From NCBI GenBank assembly GCA_946902875.1, contig OX336348.1, positions 12,487,741-12,551,740 of the forward strand: 64,000 nt of DNA, in the 5' to 3' direction. Both the position numbers and the translations under genes were made by a program. Source of the DNA: Nematopogon swammerdamellus (taxonomy: Eukaryota; Arthropoda; Insecta; Lepidoptera; Adelidae). Of the stretch, positions 61,501-64,000 are shown piece by piece (within the stretch, counting starts at the first letter, position 1; each line of letters starts with the position of its first letter). The notes under the pieces are model-generated. The model did no database searches. It was not told the DNA's origin and saw only the letters and a program-made list of their open reading frames with translations.

Positions 61501-63506
61501 CAGTATAGCCAGCAATCCATGGGAGTCTCCGGTATGGCACCTACCTTCTCGGAGGCGATATTGGCTGGTCGGAGCATGCGCTTTGGCCCCTCCGACTCAG
61601 GCACCTATACCGGATTACATAAAAAAAAAATCGGTGTTGTGCCGCAAGTGCTCTTGTATATTGCAGCACAACACCGACCGCCACGTTTAGCAAAGTATTC
61701 GAACAAGAATAGAATAGAATAGAAACTCTTTATTGCACACAATGGAAAGAAGAACAGTACACAAGTAGAAACAAATACAGGTGTGCGCGAAGACGGACTT
61801 ATCACTGCAAGTGATTTCTTCCGGCCAACCTTTGGGTGATAAGGAATAAAATACAGAGAAAGATGTATGGGTAGTGCAAGCGAAAGGAGGAGGAATATGT
61901 GTTTCATTTTTATGATGAATGTAACATACAATACCTATTATTACAATACATAAAATAACAAGATAACTATCAAGCAGCAAGAAGGCACCCCCACCTGCTG
62001 CGCGACTCGGTGGACCGCACTAAGGTGAGAGGTGGCTAGCCCGTCGCCCTTTGGCTATTCAGCTTGAGGAATATTTTTAACCTAGACAGAGCTTCCACTT
62101 CGGCCCAGAAAAGAGATAAAAAAAAAAAATAAAATCAGAAAAAATGGTTTTATTGTCGTTTCTGTCCTCATTTTTTTATAAAATAAAAACGAAATAATAT
62201 TGTACGAGTACAAGAATAGCTAAATACACCTACGCTGCATCCAACAATTAATCCTAAGTACATAGTTTTTTTTATAAGAATTTTATTTAGCTGTTTCAAT
62301 CAATTCAAATTGTACCGTGTGGGGTCGGTACTTAAAAAGAATAGTCCCACTGCATCTGTCCCCGTCGCATGTCGTAAAAGTCGACTAAGGGATCGTCAGC
62401 CTCGGCAGCTTAATGGTGCGGTCAGTTATTGGATGGATGACCGCCCGACTGTTGGAGGCTGACCGTGGTTCGGATACCACGTTAAACTGTAGGTCCCTTC
62501 CCTTCTTACCTTACTAGGTGGTAGAGTTTATCCCGGCCGGGTTGGTACCACCGCACTGAGCGAAACGTCGGTCGAAACGGCTATGTAAATAGTTCGTGTT
62601 TTCCGTCCAATTCAGTGTAGCCGGCGCGAAATGAAGGGAAGCACTGACATGGCACCTAGTTCACCCGGTGTTATGGGCTGACATCACGGATGTTGTAGGT
62701 GATGTAGCCAACCGTGTCAAGTTTCCATAAAAAAAAAGAAAAAAAAAATCGTCACTGTCACAATTTTTTTTATATCTAATAAATTGGAATGGAAAGCTCA
62801 GTAGATTTATTCAATAAAATGAGAATGTCACTTTTTTGGGCTAAAAAAACACTGAGCGCCGTCCCTGTCGCGCAGAGACGCGTGAGTTCGTGCGACAGGG
62901 ACGACGCTTTACAACCGAATTGTCTCTTTTTAAAGCTCGACACGCGATACTTTCTGCCGGGAATTGCACACATTTTTTATGGAAACAATCAGTCTTAAGA
63001 TATCCGAGATATTCAACCTATAAGATTAGACTAGACCGTGTCCAAAAAAGGTTGCTCCCTTTGCAAAGGTTTGCAAAGGTTGATGTCTTAATTTTTTTTA
63101 GTCGCACCCCCCAAATCCGAGCCCAAAGACGTTTCATCAAATTCACGTCAAAATATAGTAGGTTACCACAGCAACCGTCAAACTACAGACATTATTGAAA
63201 TGCATCATTCGGATTATGGAAACATTTATAAAAATCTTAATAAAAGCCAACTGAAACAGTAACAATTTGGTATGTTTGATAGCTACTCCCTTCACATTAA
63301 TCTGTTGTAAAAACTAAACAGGACAAATTCAAGCGTAGTGTACTACCATACGAATGATGAATAAAGAACAAAGAATCGGTTGCGGTCGCAACTTATAAAT
63401 CAATTGTCGAATATGAAATGGTAGGATGCGTACTGTCTTCGTTGTCGCTGGCCGAGTCGGAGCCGTTCTCCGAGCCGCCAGGAATGTCCTCGTCCTCCTC
63501 CTCCTC
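58488..63506 (-). CDS. 3' end of an unrecognised multi-exon gene
   Basis: Three minus-strand exons, 63506-63434, 61270-61113 and 58568-58488, join with consistent phases (1, then 0): EEEEDEDIPGGSENGSDSAS-DNED, then MATNLLRNAMLGLPNSGSSG and a Gly-rich, Arg-rich low-complexity stretch ending RTRRQRR, then EAQAQRQESESDGNLSLGDL-MELELD and stop TGA. That is 104 C-terminal residues. Acidic/serine and Arg blocks suggest an intracellular, probably nuclear protein, but I do not recognise it. The 5' exons lie beyond base 64000. Introns hold SINEs, LINE tails and MITEs. Confidence 0.6.
58694..58888 (-). pseudogene. LINE C-terminal scrap (R2/R4-like end)
   Basis: Minus strand MWPADSTIVVPIVDSAHGLI, LSGWVKGRIQKAALLDTARI and VRRFLSLGP: the pattern P-V-V/I..GL..K.L...L......QKA.L..T..IVRRFL marks the tail of several LINE clades. 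5' truncated. Confidence 0.55.
58950..59590. other. No gene seen
   Basis: AT-rich intronic sequence, no exon, motif or repeat recognised beyond short CCGGGAC-type repeats near 59415-59460. Confidence 0.35.
59600..60030 (-). pseudogene. L2/CR1-like LINE tail split by a MITE
   Basis: Minus strand reads HFIANRVVDSWNRLLEDVIS-AT, then, after removal of the MITE and one target copy, SVNSFKKRLDI, the standard end of such LINEs. Confidence 0.65.
59651..59947. mobile_element. hAT MITE with 8-bp duplication
   Basis: Termini CACAGAGCACGGAATACC and its inverse GGTATTCCGTGCTCTGTG; AGTAGCAC on both sides (59643-59650, 59948-59955). The ~50-bp inverted repeats are GC-rich (CCCGCCCGCGCCCCCTCC). Centre includes CACACACACACA (59829-59845). 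Confidence 0.85.
60030..60640. other. No gene seen
   Basis: Intronic; a GC-richer patch at 60290-60365 and short ORFs without motifs. Confidence 0.35.
60645..61075 (+). mobile_element. SINE A 3' half split by a MITE
   Basis: AATGAAAGGTCGGTCGAAAC...GGCTGACATCACGGATG (60648-60786), then MITE, then TGCGTGATGTAGCCAAGCGTG (61047-61067). Confidence 0.65.
60789..61035. mobile_element. TA-flanked MITE
   Basis: GAGAGTATTTCAACTAAAAG...GGCTCCACTGTC returns inverted at 60984-61035; TA on both sides (60787-60788, 61036-61037). 247 bp with ~50-bp TIRs, non-coding, Tc1/mariner-type target. Confidence 0.8.
61113..61270 (-). CDS. Penultimate coding exon of the minus-strand gene
   Basis: Acceptor GCGCATGTGCAG, donor GTGCGT (61112-61107). 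About 75% G+C; starts ATNLLRNAMLGLPNSG (its first two bases complete a Met codon) and encodes poly-Gly, poly-Pro and Arg-rich segments. Confidence 0.6.
61405..61632 (+). mobile_element. SINE family B, copy 3
   Basis: Plus orientation, ending CCGGATTACATAAAAAAAAA, which fixes the direction of the family. Body as in 2485-2735. Confidence 0.65.
61632..61675. repeat. Short palindromic dispersed repeat, copy 3
   Basis: CGGTGTTGTGCCGCAAGTGC...TTGCAGCACAACACCG; here it directly follows the SINE B poly-A. Confidence 0.55.
61700..62055 (-). repeat. LINE 3' end with (GAATA)n tail and repeat scrap
   Basis: GAATAGAATAGAATAGAA at 61707-61724 followed by ACTCTTTATTGCACACA is the complement of an RTE-like LINE 3' terminus. 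At 61985-62055 lies the plus-strand copy of the repeat at 240-345. Confidence 0.5.
62311..62748 (+). mobile_element. Composite SINE: C head plus family A
   Basis: C head 62311-62394, then GTCAGCCTCGGCAGCTTAAT at 62395 and the body to CCAACCGTGTCAAGTTTCC with an A-rich tail. Lacks GTTAAGCAACGC but keeps TTGGATGGATGACCGC. Confidence 0.75.
62850..62942. repeat. Palindromic dispersed repeat, copy 2
   Basis: CGTCCCTGTCGCG...GCGACAGGGACGAC hairpin and TTGTCTCTTTTTAAAGCTC; see 25452-25545. Confidence 0.55.
63005..63200 (+). pseudogene. LINE RT C-terminal scrap
   Basis: Frame with IRLDRVQKRLLPLQRFAK, similar to the I/LE.VQRRF.R block of Jockey/CR1/L2 LINEs. Short and decayed. Confidence 0.35.
63434..63506 (-). 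CDS. Coding exon of the minus-strand gene (acidic)
   Basis: Acceptor CTCTGTCCGCAG; donor GTACGC after GAAGACA, an uncommon donor chosen because it leaves phase 1 (A), which joins TG of the next exon to keep one frame. If not spliced there, the frame would end STHPTISYSTIDL and stop. Confidence 0.5.
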
Positions 63507-63550
63507 CTGCGGACAGAGGCAGCCGCGTCAGCACCGGTGAACACCCCGTC

Positions 63551-63875
63551 CGCCTAGATAGCTCAGCGGTGTAGACAGTCGACTGCCGCTATTGATTGTT
63601 AAGCAACGCTGGGCCGGTCGGTCAGTACTTGGATGGATGACCGCTCGACCGTTGGAGGCTGACCGCGGTTCGGATTCCACGTTAAACTGTAGGTCCCTTC
63701 CCTTCTTACCTTACTAGGTGATAGGGTTTATCACGCCGGGTTGACACCACCACACTGAATGAATCGTTCAACCCGCCCGGGTTGGTACCACCGCACTGAA
63801 TGAAACGTCGGTCGAAACGGCTATGTAAATAGTTCGCGTTTTCCGTCCAGTTCAGTGTAGCCGGCATGAAATGTA
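63551..63875 (+). mobile_element. SINE family A, copy with duplicated middle
   Basis: CGCCTAGATAGCTCAGCGGT head, 5S-like GTTAAGCAACGCTGGGCCGG and TTGGATGGATGACCGC. The segment ...CACTGAATGAA is partly repeated (GGGTTGACACCACCACACTG then GGGTTGGTACCACCGCACTG). No A tail; ends near CCGGCATGAAATG. Confidence 0.75.
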
Positions 63876-63882
63876 GGTAGTG

Positions 63883-64000
63883 TCCGACCGAAAGTGTACT
63901 TTCACTTTCGGCCGAAAGCCGTAGCCGAATTTCGGCAAAATTCTACTTTCGGCAGAAAGCCGAAAGCCGAAACCGAAAGCCGTAGCCGAAAGTATGTATG
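63883..64000. repeat. CCGAAAG-rich repeat, cut by window end
   Basis: TGTCCGACCGAAAGTG then many GCCGAAAG/CTTTCGGC units in both directions. Resembles the end of a hAT-type MITE; the far end is outside the window. Confidence 0.45.

Overview
The window is animal nuclear DNA, almost certainly from an insect and most probably a moth or butterfly. The support is: genes split by introns with GT...AG borders; an insect-allergen-repeat secreted protein of the kind expanded in lepidopteran midguts; and a very dense mix of mariner, hAT, Helitron/Helentron, RTE, Jockey/CR1-like and SINE remnants. There are no bacterial operons, rRNA operons or CRISPR arrays. No transposon here is intact; nearly every coding piece is frameshifted, truncated or carries a stop.

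Host genes. Three host genes can be assembled by joining exons whose splice phases agree. (1) A plus-strand gene (coding exons 19408-19436, 26333-26420, 26540-26591, 32822-33138) encodes an unrecognised 161-residue protein with a basic patch, acidic/serine-rich stretches and a C-terminal coiled coil. (2) A plus-strand gene (34497-34889 and 46946-47326) encodes a 257-residue secreted single-domain insect-allergen-repeat (G12/major-allergen-like) protein; its one intron is 12 kb of nested transposons. (3) A minus-strand gene contributes its last three coding exons (63506-63434, 61270-61113, 58568-58488), ending in an acidic tail; its 5' part lies beyond the window and its product is not recognised.

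Layout of the mobile DNA. 1.7-3.2 kb: TAA-flanked MITE, two SINEs, a small foldback. 3.2-7.4 kb: foldback element with 1.3 kb arms, each holding the same degraded transposase-like ORF, one arm hit by an internally deleted mariner. 8.4-18.5 kb: nest of elements; an 8.7 kb element with 1.7 kb inverted arms sits inside one copy of a local tandem duplication, so its empty site and 4-bp target duplication can be read from the other copy. 20-23, 27.9-29.7 and 45.5-46.3 kb: arrays of a 130-bp minisatellite, three of them near a THAP-domain fragment and one followed by the end of a Helitron-type PIF1 helicase. 30.2-32.1 kb: a near-perfect 222-bp-arm palindrome and a 1.4 kb TA-flanked foldback. 37.2-42.9 kb: a 5.7 kb TIR element carrying a broken XPG/FEN1-like nuclease ORF (Academ-like), itself invaded by an RTE LINE and a MITE. 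44.3-45.4 kb: hAT element with exact 8-bp target duplication. 46-64 kb: SINEs, LINE tails, tandem arrays and foldbacks around the last exons of gene 3.

The genes do not form a pathway; the main story is the layering of elements inside introns. Several insertions can be dated relative to one another because they interrupt recognisable repeats. Identities above family level are inferred from motifs by eye; no database search was possible.
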